From Diprion similis (lineage: Eukaryota > Arthropoda > Insecta > Hymenoptera > Diprionidae), in the NCBI RefSeq assembly GCF_021155765.1, contig NC_060112.1, positions 8,308,001 to 8,372,000 on the forward strand: a stretch of 64,000 nucleotides of DNA, given 5' to 3'. The notes under the pieces were generated by a model. It ran no database searches. It had not been told where the DNA came from and saw only the letters and a list, made by a program, of their open reading frames with translations. The stretch's first letter is position 1, and each line of letters opens with the position of its first letter. The translations under genes were made by a program, and so were the position numbers. Positions 23,591-35,600 of this stretch are shown one piece after another.

Positions 23591-25857
23591 TTTCGGTTTA
23601 ATAGTATATACAATAATACGTACAATTGGTAATGAAAGTGTGCTACCTAACGTAATTTTAACTTACTTATTAAATATGTTTACGTAATACGCGAAATATT
23701 ACGTCTTTTGTTTTGACTACTTTATCATTGTGTACATGAGTTAAAGTAACTTTCAGGTTAAGATTTGTGTCCGCTCTAGCAGACTAAACCACGCACGTGC
23801 GACGCCGTACAACCAGCGGTGAGTACGAGTTTGGTGGCCAATCAGAAATGCTGTATGTACGGCAGTCTCGTGGGGCATTTGTTATCGACAGTTGTATGTA
23901 GTAGATCTGGATGTCTCACGGGCTTCGGTACCACACGCCCATATTCTTTGATCTAGAACTTTTTTTTATATCTTCCGAAATATCGAATAGATCAGAAATC
24001 TCCTTATTGTGGGAGATGAAGACATAGAAGTCAACTACTTGTATATCTTTATATGCAATTCTCAAGTCAGCTGATACACGACTTGCTTGTGGGGTCTTCT
24101 GCAATCAAGATTGTCTCGAATCGAAAATCTGACTATATTTCTGAATATTTCTTGTATTACTGCACTCCCATTTAAAAGACTCCTCTAAGTACCTGTGGAT
24201 GGTGCATAAAGAAGGACTTTCGATGCAGGTGTTAAAAAAAAACATTACAATCTATGCATATATTATATAGCGTTCTTCACTGGCTGCACTCGATGCGCAC
24301 TGATAAGGATCGAGTGTATCAGATCTCCGGATCATAGATTTGGCTAAAACTTTTAAAGGTGTTTAGTCGGCCCAAAATACAGAGCTCCTAATGTCTAGTT
24401 CGATCCATCCATTGGGCCTTTTTGGGTAGATTTAGAATACATCAGATTGTAAAAAACTCACAGCTTATACTTTATTGTGGTTTTGAAACAATATTTTATT
24501 CAGTTACACTTGAGTCTGTGAAAACCCGACGCCGAAATTACAAGAGATTACAATGAAAATAAATATTTCAATTAAAAATACATAATCGTAGGTTTCATTT
24601 ATTAATCCATTCCACTCGTTGAATTGCTAATGTAATCAATTTTAATCGGAGTTAAGAACGACCTAATGGATAAAAACTTATACATCTCAGGAAGCTCTTA
24701 TATACACACATATATTGAGACAAAGAATTTAAATACTCTTAGAAGTTTCAAAAAAATCCGTGATTCGAAGGTCCTATGTATATAATCTCGTTGTAAGTGG
24801 GGGTTTTCCTAGGATTTCGCTTCTGCTATTGGTTGAACCCGGAAAATCCCACTCGTTGTCAGTGGGCACTGAATGAAGCTACAATCGACGCTCCATACTG
24901 ATTTGGTGTTCCCCGAACTGAGCGTGTAAACTCCCCCCCATCGTACTTCTGGTATAAAAGGTGCTTTCAAACTCTGTTTGATGGTGAATGAAGACTCGGC
25001 GTAGGTCCGATTACGCTGTGTTTGGAACCTCTTGCGATTGAACGTTAAACGAAGCGCGTTACTGTAGTGCCGTTGCCCTCGGCGGAGCTTGTGGGCCCCA
25101 CAAGCTCTGTCTGAGGGTAAACTGTGCAATTTCGATGGCTTGGTTTACTACTACGAACTAATAGCTTCAAGTTATATCGAGATGTTTAGATCGTATTCCA
25201 TGAGAAAATGCAGACATGCATGTATCAACTATACAATAAAAGTTTCACAGCTATTTTGTCTAGACATAGTTTAAAGTTTATAATGATCAGCTTATAATTA
25301 GGTTATAAAGTGATAAATTTATAATACACTAAATATTTTTACAATATAAAGAGTTTAAACCTGCAGTAATAAACCGCAGTGCTTGACTAAAATGTACCTA
25401 TAATTATAAAAAAAAAACTAATTCATTACTTCAAACGAGTATAGTGAATTTTAAATCAGTCGTCGGCTCTACACTGGATGAAGCAGATTGCAACAAGGCC
25501 TGCACCCTTATAAGCCGCTCGGAACACTTTTATTTGGTAAGTCCCGTTTTAATGCCGCTAAAATTCACATTACTCGGAGCTTATACTGCATGTATGCTAT
25601 TTTTACAATAAGTAGTGTAGTGAAGAGCCCACCTCTCTGTAGCCAATCTTTTGATTTCAAATTACATTTTGAAGTAGGTTGGTACTGTACGGTTTTCACG
25701 GCGCTAAAATTCATGAAGCTTACGATTAGAGCTTATGCATATATTATTTTTACAATATTGGGAGAATTAGAAGCCGATCTCTATATGGCTTGAACCTGGT
25801 TTTCGTATAGTAATCTGCGAGGCTTCAATTGTGAGACGAAATATATGTATATATATA
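23591..25857. other. Gene-free region upstream of BCS1L
   Basis: The first 300 bp (to about 23900) is GC-richer and includes a CCAAT-type motif (GGCCAATCAG near 23838); it is the likely BCS1L promoter. Beyond this no gene is recognisable. The open frames at 23916-24104 (-), 24809-25129 (-) and 25488-25793 (+) have no domain. Around 25500-25800 two stretches resemble each other imperfectly (shared GCTAAAATTCA and TTTTTACAATA with similar spacing), suggesting an old tandem duplication of about 150 bp. Confidence 0.4.
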
Positions 25858-26349
25858 TTTATTACGTTCAAGTAAATAATGTAATTAAAAATCAGAAAAG
25901 GACGGAAATTAATAATTAAAATTGTTCCACACATTTATTGATAAATAATAAGATAATTATAATTTAAATTTAATCTCATGAGGTGGATGGATGAGATCCA
26001 TCAACACGAGTGTTTACCGCAATTTGTTCAATGCTCGAGGCATCTGTGGGATCGTATTCAGGGCTTACATCATCTTCGTCGATAGTACGAATAATATTGG
26101 ATACATTAGAACAAGAATTTTCATTACTATTGATACAAATAACTGAGCAAGCTTTTCCACAATATTTTCTATATTTACAAGAAATTTCGGAGGATACTCA
26201 TGTAGATGGATCATATCCATCCAACTCATGGGATTAATTTAAAATTATATTTGTCTTATTTTTCATTAATAAATGTGTGAAACAATTTTAATTATTAATT
26301 TACGTTCTTTTCTGATCCTTAATTAGATTATTTAGTTGAACGCAATAAA
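25858..26349. mobile_element. 492-bp element with ~150-bp terminal inverted repeats
   Basis: The left end, TTTATTACGTTCAAGTAAAT..., and the reverse complement of the right end, TTTATTGCGTTCAACTAAAT..., match imperfectly for about 150 bp (left arm about 25858-26010, right arm about 26197-26349). The core of about 186 bp holds a minus-strand open frame of about 65 codons (about 26188-25980). It has six cysteines in CKYRKYCGKACSVIC plus a later NSCSN, followed by an acidic stretch, and ends in the left arm. The Cys pattern resembles the C-terminal cysteine-rich tails of some insect transposon proteins (weak inference). It is best read as a non-autonomous DNA transposon made by internal deletion that kept the transposase 3' end. 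The arms have diverged, so the copy is old. Confidence 0.7.
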
Positions 26350-26517
26350 AAAAAAAATACCAGAACCAGAAAAAAATATTATTTACACAATTGTCAAGAA
26401 AAAATGGCTGTCACGGCTTTTGAAGTTCCTGTAGGAGATTATGATTCTGACGAATAGTTTTCCCTAATTACGTTTCACACAGCTTTCATCACCTCCAATA
26501 GTTGCATCATGATTCAA

Positions 26518-26642
26518 ACTCGCTGACTTCAAGTACGTTAAAGTCGGTATTCGGGTTCCCAATTTTTTTTCATCAACTTGCTGAAATAACCCTAATTTAA
26601 GCGCGCTGACTTAAAAATTGTACGTTAAAGTCGGTATTGGGA
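26518..26642. repeat. Imperfect direct repeat with GTACGTTAAAGTCGGTATT core
   Basis: Two copies of a roughly 35-40-bp motif, CGCTGACTT...GTACGTTAAAGTCGGTATT, lie about 90 bp apart, separated by AT-rich DNA. Possibly part of a decayed repeat family. No gene nearby. Confidence 0.5.
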
Positions 26643-26837
26643 TCAAGTAGACCCCAATGAGGTGTTGGGTTCAACTGGACCCTAATAAGGAAAACGAAAA
26701 CAGCAAACACAAACTGCACAAAAAGGGCACCACCTGCTCGCGCTGCGGTCGACATAGAACACTCAGCTTCCGTGCGTGAGTGATTCCCACTCTTTGAGTC
26801 AATAGATGTGGTCAGAGTTGAGTCAGAAATAAAGTCC

Positions 26838-26938
26838 TATATGTAACACAGGAATAAAAGTCGACTATTTCCTCGGGTGATTACTGCCCGAGCGAAACTC
26901 GCGGGAATAATCTCCGACTTTATTCTCTTGTTACATAA
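26838..26938. mobile_element. ~100-bp palindromic foldback element
   Basis: The left arm (TATATGTAACACAGGAATAA, then AGTCG) matches the reverse complement of the right end (ATTATGTAACAAGAGAATAA, then AGTCG). A nested inverted pair CTCGGG...CCCGAG forms the tip. Total length is near 100 bp with almost no loop, so the whole element can form a hairpin. No coding capacity. Confidence 0.5.
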
Positions 26939-26939
26939 T

Positions 26940-28379
26940 GTATGTACTATTATTTTATTAAACAAGACCACAATAAACCGTGGAATTGGCCTACCGGAGA
27001 AATCACTTTGAAAAAAGCGCACCGTGTACACTACCTCACAGGTGGCGTGGAAACGTGTGTGCTTGTTACGGAGGTTGCAACTTTTGAATCGCTATATCTC
27101 AAAAACTGTGATTCTTAGGAGAAAAAGTGTAGAGACAATTTTTGTATATAATTGCATACTCTACAATTTTTGGCTAATGTATTATTATTGTAAAACTTAC
27201 CGTTTGGCTGAAAAATGCAAAAAACTAATTTTTGCGAACTTTGACCTTGAATAACTTTTTTTGCACATGCGGGATCGATAGGGACTTTTGACATTTCTTT
27301 CATATTGATGATATAAACAATCAAATCAAGATTGAGCTTTATGCAAATTAATGTAAACTTGAATCTCTATTTTGACCGGACAATTAACTGCGTTGAGCTC
27401 AACTATCTGTGTGGTCGCAAGGTGGGTGGGATTTCATTTTTGTAATATTTCACATCAGTGAGATACTCAGGCTGTGATAATAGTCAAACTATGGTGGGTA
27501 GAGGTAAGGAAAAGTATCCCATATGGGTTTTTAACTGGTCAAGTGTCCGCCAAAAAGCAATAAATCACCAGAATGGCGTTGATAAGCAAGAAGTGTTCAA
27601 TCTGGTGATCTGAACTTGACCGTTATACATGAAGTCAAGTATGTCAAGGAGAAGTAGCAAAATACAGGGTGGTCCATTTCAATTGCCCCAGGCGAATATT
27701 TCGAAAACTAAAAGAGATACAAGAAAAAATTTAATACTAAACTTGAAGGGTTTTGTGGAGGAAAAATAATTGTGATACGTGTCGACTTGTGGATTTTGCC
27801 ACTTCCGAGATCTTGCAAGTAACTTCGGATTTTGGATAGGGAACACATATTTTGGTCATAGTTGGTACTGTAAAAAGTTGCTCAAACAGACCACGCAGAT
27901 GTAAAATAATCGTATCTTCCACAAAATAATTATTTCAAACATTTTTCTTTTCTCATAATTGTTTAATTAAAATTCTTATTACATGAATTTCGAATTTTTG
28001 AGCAATTGATTTCATAAATGGAACGAATGACGTTATTTAATTGGGACTTAAAAATGTCATTTAATAATTTTTTTTTAATATACGCTTAATTCTATCCTGC
28101 TTTAACAATTCTCGGCGCATCTTTTAAACGCGTTCTTCTTGCTACAGCAACGCCATCTCATAAGTACCCACGCTACTTCATGGACACTCTATACACGAAG
28201 ATAATCCTCCTTATGGACCTAAGAATCCTCCCTAACTGTACGTTCCACAAGTCAGACCAACTGAAACGCTGTCGATACAGACGGTCTATAGTATCATCCT
28301 AAGTACAATATCCGCTAACTTTAATCGTCTTTAATTATCGCTGCTGATTCTTTATCGCCCCCGTTTGTGACAAAAGTTA
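26940..28379. other. Repeat-like non-coding block upstream of ECI1
   Basis: No gene is recognisable. 27040-27420 has the slow, low-complexity texture of dispersed insect repeats (AACTTTTGAATCGCTATATC, AACTTTGACCTTGAATAACT). Near 27665 the sequence CAGGGTGGTCCATTTCAATT looks like a transposon edge. 28080-28400 is GC-richer and probably contains the ECI1 promoter. Confidence 0.3.
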
Positions 28380-28466
28380 TTATATAACAGTGTTAGGAGG
28401 CTAGTAGTGAAATTTCATTTTGAAGCCAATTTACTGACAACACTATCCAGTAAGTAATATTTCAAG
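28380..28466 (+). other. Candidate non-coding first exon of ECI1
   Basis: A near-perfect donor (TTCAAG then GTAAGTGG, junction after 28466) on the plus strand matches the acceptor TTTTTTCTAG ending at 29285, just upstream of the ECI1 ATG. This predicts an 819-bp intron in the 5' UTR. The 5' boundary given is a guess. Confidence 0.35.
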
Positions 28467-29287
28467 GTAAGTGGCTAATATTTGTCAAGTTATCGATACC
28501 TATGCACATGAATGTTATTTGTGCAGTCTTATATTTAACCTTTGAGTGGTACACCGGATTTCTACTGTACTTGACAGGTATTGAACTTTTTACTGCACTT
28601 GCAATGATCGTAGAACCGTTCCTTTTTTTAAATAAAGTGTCTGATTTGTAGTTTTCGAAAGTCTGTTGTTTTTTCGATTATTTTATTAATTCTATTGCCA
28701 ATTCCAAGCCTTAAACTTTCCAAAGTCGACGTTTTTCGCTTTTTATTTAACTTAATATATCTTCAATGCTACTGAAGATATTAAGTTGGAAATTACAGGC
28801 TTCATAGTTCAAAATGTGCTCTTCAACCTGCCATCATCGATTTTTTAATTATTTTGAAATAATTTATATTTATATGACAAAAATGGCCAGGCAGCATGTT
28901 TGCCATACTAACTGTCTAACAGATTTTTCAACGAACAATAGAAACCCGAGGGTTGCAGCCCCATTGTGTATAGTGTTTACCTCAAGAATTTGGATCGACC
29001 CATTTTGAGTATGTGTTCCACTCAGGAGTTAAGTAGAAGCATTGTATCATTCGTTATACATACGCAGGGGATATTTTATTGCTAGCATTTTTGTCCATGT
29101 ATGAAATATACTAAAACTGTCTTGAACTTAAAAACGATGTTTCATATAACTTTGAAATTAGGATATAATTTCAGAGGTTACGGCTACAAAATGAGTACAT
29201 TTTGCTTTACCTCTGCTATAAGTTTAATTTACTACACTTCTGAAAATTGTAAATTTACTAAGCTACACTTGTTTATTTTTTCTAGCC

Positions 29288-32200
29288 ATGGCCGCACTTC
29301 GAAGGTACACTACTAAGTTTCTGACAATTGGTCAGTTGAAAAAGCAATATTCATCTGCTGCTAAGTTAGTTGATGTAAATGTAAGCGATAAAACAGGTAA
29401 GGATAAGAATGAGTAAGGACTCATTACATTATATGATTTTTGATTTTTCTTTCCCTTTATTATTCAAATTCCACTACTACATTAAACTGATGTTGAATAT
29501 CCTATGTATGTACGTACATCAAATAAAGTTGATTATGCATCTAATAACTGAACGACCCTGATTAGTTGTAAACACATGAGAAATACAAAGATCATGTCAT
29601 AAGATCAAGCCTGCTATATCATATATGTGTGATTGTATAATCATAATATATTTACAATTGTTCCGTCACCTTGACTCCACGATAGTGCAATGAAGAGTAT
29701 GAAACTAAAGCTAGTGGTTTCATATGATGACCTAATGAAACTTTTTGCAATTACAATGCAATGCTATATCTATAATCCTATATAACTATCATTTTTCCAT
29801 GAGATTTCGCAAAATTTTTAATCTTGGGTCTAACTTCAACTTCATTTGTAACATCTCTTACTATATTTTATAGCTGGCAGATAATTGGTTTAGAAACTCG
29901 ACACAAAATTTCTCTCCCTTGAAATTTTTCATGTAATGAAAAAGTTACCGCACAGGTCTTGTAAAAAGTATATTTTGGATAATCATTTTAGTATATCAGT
30001 CTTTATAATTTCACAAGAGGTCTGAAAAATTTACAACTTTTTGTCGACCTTGTCTATCTATTTTCAAGATCAGAGGCTCAGGATCTTTGTTCTAAATGTC
30101 ATCTTTAAATGCTGGTATGCTATTCAGCTATTATTTTCAACGATCCATAATTTTTTGATTTCACTGGCTTATCTTCACATTCAATTTACATGTTGAACAC
30201 ACTTCTTCTGTAACTTTCTTTATGAGCTTGTAACCTACCAACCAGGTCAGTGAGAGAATGGGTAGTGTGACGAAAATAAAATTGTTAGAACATTTCTTTT
30301 CTATGATCCAATTTCCATGAATCATAATCTTGCATTGCTCAAATAATTATATTGTTTTGAATACACAGGTATTGCAACAGTGTCGTTGAATAAACCACCA
30401 GTAAACAGTTTAAATTTGGAGTTCATCACAGAACTTAATTATAACCTTCAAGAACTGGAGAAAAGCAAATGCCGAGGTGTTATATTGACCTCAGCTTTGC
30501 CAAAAGTATTTTCAGCTGGATTAGATATTTTGGAGATGTATAAGCCAGACTTAAAACGTGCAGACAGCTTTTGGCGTGCACTTCAGGACCTTTGGTTGAC
30601 GTTGTATGGTTTAGCGCTACCTACTGCAGCTGCAATCAATGTATGTTCAACAAATTTGTTGTTATTTTCATGTTATATATGTATATGGGGAAAACTTTGT
30701 CTTCACCTGACTTGCCATCATCTTTATTTTCTTTATTTTCAACATTTAAATTTAATAAGAAATGCCTAGCAATGAAACAAGTTCTAAATTTCTGAATTCA
30801 ATCTTGGATTTTGACAGGAATACGAAAAGAATGTCATTTGACTTATTTTTTCACAAAGTCTAATCAGCTCTACATGAATATAGACAATTATTTGTGTAAA
30901 AGTTCTGATAATGCATTGTAATCAACCTTTTGTCATAAATATTATAGAAATAAATATCTTGAAATTCTTGATGAAGATTCCTCGAAACTAGTCATGGCAT
31001 TGTAATAGCAATAATAATAACCAGATCCTATACTGAATAGTTGGTAAATACATCAAATAACCGAAATAGCTCAAATATAGAAAAGTAAATACAAAATTCG
31101 TGTATCATATTCCATTCGAATCATACTATGCAAATTTCAGGGTGCTAGTCCTGCAGGTGGCTGCCTCCTCGCAACGTCGTGTGAGTATCGAGTGTTCGTT
31201 GAAGGAAAGCATACAATAGGATTGAACGAAACACAATTGGGTATAATTGCTCCAAAATGGTTCCAGGATACATTTGTCAATGTGATCGGTCAACGCCAAG
31301 CAGAGATATCACTGTTGCGGTAATTATTATTATTTTCTCTCTACAAATATCGATGAATTATGCACTTCAATATTTATAAGGGTGGGAGTTCCATCACATT
31401 TCATTTAATTGGAGAGATCGCCGATGCCTATCTGTTCATCAAATTTCATCTAAATCGAAGTAGCCAGGAAAGTGATGGTCACTTTTTACAAGGCCATCGC
31501 CATTGACTTCACGAACTTATAAATATGCAATCAAATACTTCATATTTTCGAAGAGAAACATTCTTCCATTGGCTTCAGTTCAGATTTAATATTTTTCGAT
31601 GAATTTTGAAGCAATGGAAGTTGTCACAATTCACAGAAACTTAAATTATTTTCTACAAATTTGGAAATCCCAATACTTTAGTTCGAAAATTGTACAAGAT
31701 TTCTGATGGCAAGCTGGAATCTTACGCTATTTTTTTTCGTGACCAAGTGTAAAAAAATATTAGTGTTGATCGTAATGATAACTCTCCTTGTTTAAACGTT
31801 TGAGCTCATTGAAAAATGCAGAAAAGTGGAATGATCTATAAAATCAATAGAGGTGGCCCAATCGGTCCTGCCTGAACATGTAACAAGTGTTTTCAGTACT
31901 TTAATTGATAGAATCGGAAAAAATTTAATGTAACTTCCCTCATGTAAGTGTAACAATTGGCTTTTATATACAGAGGTTCCCTTTACACTCCAGAAGAGGC
32001 ACTAAAAATTGGCCTGGTCGATGAATTGGCTACAAATAAAGAGGAAGCAATCGCTAAGTGCGAAAAATATATTGCTGCTTATGCTAAAATATCACGTGAG
32101 TATTATGTGGTAATCTTTTAACATTATTACAATAGATCAGCGGCATTACATGCTCAAAACATATGTTTGCATGTGATAATATTAAACTGTGTTATTATTT

Positions 32201-32399
32201 TAGAATGCAGAAATGCTAATACAAATTTTATTCTACAGCTGCTGCAAGGTCAGCAACGAAGAATCAATTAAGGAAGTCAGCACTTTCATGGCTTGAAAAA
32301 AATCGAGATTTTGATGTCAAAATATTCATTGGCTTCTTAGAGCAACCTCAGGTACAAAAGGGTTTGGATATGTACATCCAGAGCTTGAAAAAGAAGTGA
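29288..32399 (+). CDS. ECI1: Mitochondrial enoyl-CoA delta isomerase 1
   Basis: Five coding exons: 29288-29396, 30369-30640, 31141-31319, 31974-32095 and 32239-32399; 843 nt, 280 residues (human 302). Junction phases 1, 0, 2, 1 all join correctly. The enzyme shifts 3-cis/trans double bonds to 2-trans in enoyl-CoAs so that unsaturated fatty acids can enter beta-oxidation in the mitochondrial matrix. The N-terminus (ALRRYTTKFLTIGQLKKQYS) is basic, hydroxylated and free of acids, as expected of a mitochondrial presequence. The crotonase fold shows the oxyanion-hole segments KVFSAGLDI and GASPAGG, and the isomerase signature GLNETQLGIIAP with the catalytic Glu at about residue 157. All key residues are intact. 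It converges on DRC3. Confidence 0.95.
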
Positions 32400-32477
32400 A
32401 ACTACTAAAGCTAACAGCAATAATATGTCACGCCGTACCAGCCCCCATGTCACAGAACTGCGATGTATGGCGAATAC

Positions 32478-32483
32478 AATAAA
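32478..32483 (+). terminator. Poly(A) signal of ECI1
   Basis: AATAAA 79 nt after the ECI1 stop codon. The convergent DRC3 signal lies only about 50 bp further right, so the two 3' ends may overlap or nearly touch. Confidence 0.6.
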
Positions 32484-32533
32484 TTTTTTTACTGTAAAAT
32501 TTAGATAAGAAATGAAAATATTTTTTGTATGAA

Positions 32534-32539
32534 TTTATT
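32534..32539 (-). terminator. Poly(A) signal of DRC3
   Basis: Reads AATAAA on the minus strand, about 94 nt past the DRC3 stop codon. Confidence 0.55.
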
Positions 32540-32632
32540 TACAATGAAGTTTTTCAAGTATGTTATATCTGAAACAGGTACTAATAAATAGTAGAAATGG
32601 ATAAAATTATAAGAAATCAGTTGCTTCATGTT

Positions 32633-35600
32633 CTATTGCTCAAGTACTGCAGCAATGTCTGGATTATCAGTGTTGACGTACATCGGCTGTTGTAATTGGA
32701 GTGCATCAAATTCTTCCCGCTGGCACTCAAGAAAATGAGAAATTTCTAGTATCTTCTGACGGTTTCGGTTACTTTCATTCCTCAAAACACAAAAACAAAG
32801 ATCACCTCAACTTTACTAATATGGTTAATGCTCGAAAAATAGAGTTCACAAATTTCCCAATCCTTAGTCTATTTTAAGAACGAGATGCATCTCGTATATC
32901 TTGGACATTTGTGCTTTAAACCATCACAATAGTTATGACACTACTTACTCTTCCAATTTTTCAATCTTTCCTTCAAGCCAACTATTAAGTCGACTTGTTA
33001 GACGGTCTTCACGCCCATCGATGATCTGTATGAGCGGAAATTAAAAGAATTTTATTAGAACCCATGTCATTTACCGTGTGGTTTTGATCATTGCTTGCAT
33101 CGCATCAACTGCTTGAAAGAAGTAGGCAATGAAAAACAGTACTTGTTGATTTGAAATAGCTTAATTTTTATTCCTGCACTTAAATATGTATATCTTCATA
33201 CCTGTAGATGAAGATCGTGGGATGCTGCTAAATTGTTACTCAAGATGTCCTTATCACCGATTATTTCCGTTACACTAGGTGACATTTTACTATCTTCCGT
33301 AGCCTGACTTGTATTCATAACAACACTAGCTATTCCAGCAATGTTGTCTGTATATTCGGCTTCCAGATTTCTCATTAATGAGAATATATTCTGGGCGGCT
33401 TCTAAGAACGATCCAACCATATCTGTTATGTGCTGTTTAAACACTTCGTTTATATCCTGCAAATATGTAATTACTAGCATGTAATTATCAGTATTTGTTG
33501 AAATCAATATAGGTATATAAAAAGTTGTAGGTTAAACATTGCAAGTGTGTCTAATTAATTTGCTTGATCAACATTAGCTTTAGCAGCTAATATGTGGTAT
33601 TTGGAGAACTCTAATCAAGTGGATAATCCGAATCAAATGTTCATTGTGTATGAGTAACTTTGCCTTATGTGAAACTATATGAATAGCTGAAATGAATACC
33701 ATTAATTCATTCAACACCAGCGATAAATAAAAGCATACACACTTCCATTTGGTCATGAAGAATCACTTCCTTGTGCATGAGCTTTGTCCAGGTTCTAGCT
33801 ACCAAGTCACTGAACTCTTCGGACAGCTGACGAGCTTTCTCTAATTTTTCCTCGAGAACTTCAGTCTCCAACTCTTCAGTCATTGATTGCATAAGTGCTT
33901 TTACATCTGCTAAGATTTCAGCCTTTCTTTCCATTATTTCATCCATCATTCTTTACCCAAAAAAATTTCAATTGAAAAATAACACTAATAAATTTGTTTG
34001 ACCGAGGAATATGATTGATAATTGTTTGTATATTTACCCTTGTAATTTAATGAAAGTCTGATTACTCTAAAATTATTTTAATAGTTCGAATAATTGACAG
34101 AATCTGTGATTTATGTTTACTAATTATTGACATTTACAGTTATACACATATCATTATTATATAAATTAAGTAAGGTGTATCTGATACTTACATTTGGGAA
34201 TCTTTCTGAATATCATCTTCACCTTTAGTGACTAAATCTTGAAACATCTTTATTTCGTTGGACCTTCGGATTTGTTCAGCTAGCCCCAGTTCATACAAAT
34301 CTTTGCAAAGTTCCATGAACTTTACTCTATACTCTGCATATGCAGATCGTGCATCTTCGCTGAGTGTTAAGAAGTCGTTACCTTCTGTAGAAAAGCATTT
34401 CAAAATCGAAATTTGAATTTCACATGTTGTCAGACATCTAATTTTCAAACCATATGGTCAAATTGACACTCATCACAGAGATTTTATTTATTGAACATCT
34501 TTCTGCTTCAAAAACCTAATAGGCATTGATAGATCAAGATTTATAGATATCAAAGAATATCGTAGAATACGATTCACAAACACGATACAAAGTGATAAGT
34601 GTATGGTGTTTCTAAAACCCATTCTATAATATTCTATCAGAATTTTACATATCTCATCAAACTTTTCCAATAGCGCTGGATTAACGAAATAAAAATCTCA
34701 TCACCGAAAAATAAGCATAGTTTGATACCAAGTAAAAAGTATTCATGTCATGATAAGGAGAACAATATTTAATGTATTCTTGGTAAAAGCAAAAAGTATT
34801 ACAAGACAAAAGTTTCTTTCTTTCATAATTACCCTTGTCTTTTTCAAACATTTTATTGAACAAGTAGTCGTCATCGAGATATTCCACGTAAGATATGGAT
34901 AATAATGCAACGTTTTCCTCAAATGCTGCTTGCTTGTCCAACTTTTCTTGTTCCTTAGCTTCTTCTTCCAATAAATTACTGATGATTCGACTAGAACATT
35001 CAAATATAAAAATTGATCATCGTTAATTTTGTTAAAACAAATTTAGGATAAAACTTGTAGAAAGCATTATTAATTTCTTCTTGCAAATTTTTTGCAGTAA
35101 TATTTATAGCCCATGATGATCTGTAATATCTGCTGATATTAAAAATGCTCTGAATTATGAGCATTAGTAGACTTTTAAAAATCAATCTATCTCTGTCGAT
35201 TTATGGGAAATATAAAATTTACTAATGTTCGTCAGTGGCAGCCTGGCGTTCTTGATCCGTTATCATTTTGTACTGAAGGTAGATTAATTGTGGTATAAAG
35301 GCAATCAAATAGTTTAAATATCCTTCTTGTTCCATGCACGAATTTCCAGACACATTTAAACTCCGTAATTTTTTGAATTTTCGTAAATACATGACCTGTA
35401 AAAATTTAGCAATCATACTGACCATCCAATTTAAGCAAGTTGCAGTCCTAGATATAGCTGGCAATAATAGTTTAATTACTATGCACTAATTCAATAATAG
35501 CTGCAATAATTCAAGATTGGTTGATTCTATGATTGGAAAAATCATAAAAATTTGTAGGTGATACTTAAATAAAGCGAAACAAAAAATAAACTGAATTTGA

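Noticed and set aside
26404-26457. Micro-frame MAVTAFEVPVGDYDSDE next to the 492-bp element
   Set aside because: Only 17 codons, no context for translation, and within repeat debris. Possibly a transposon protein relic, but unsupported.
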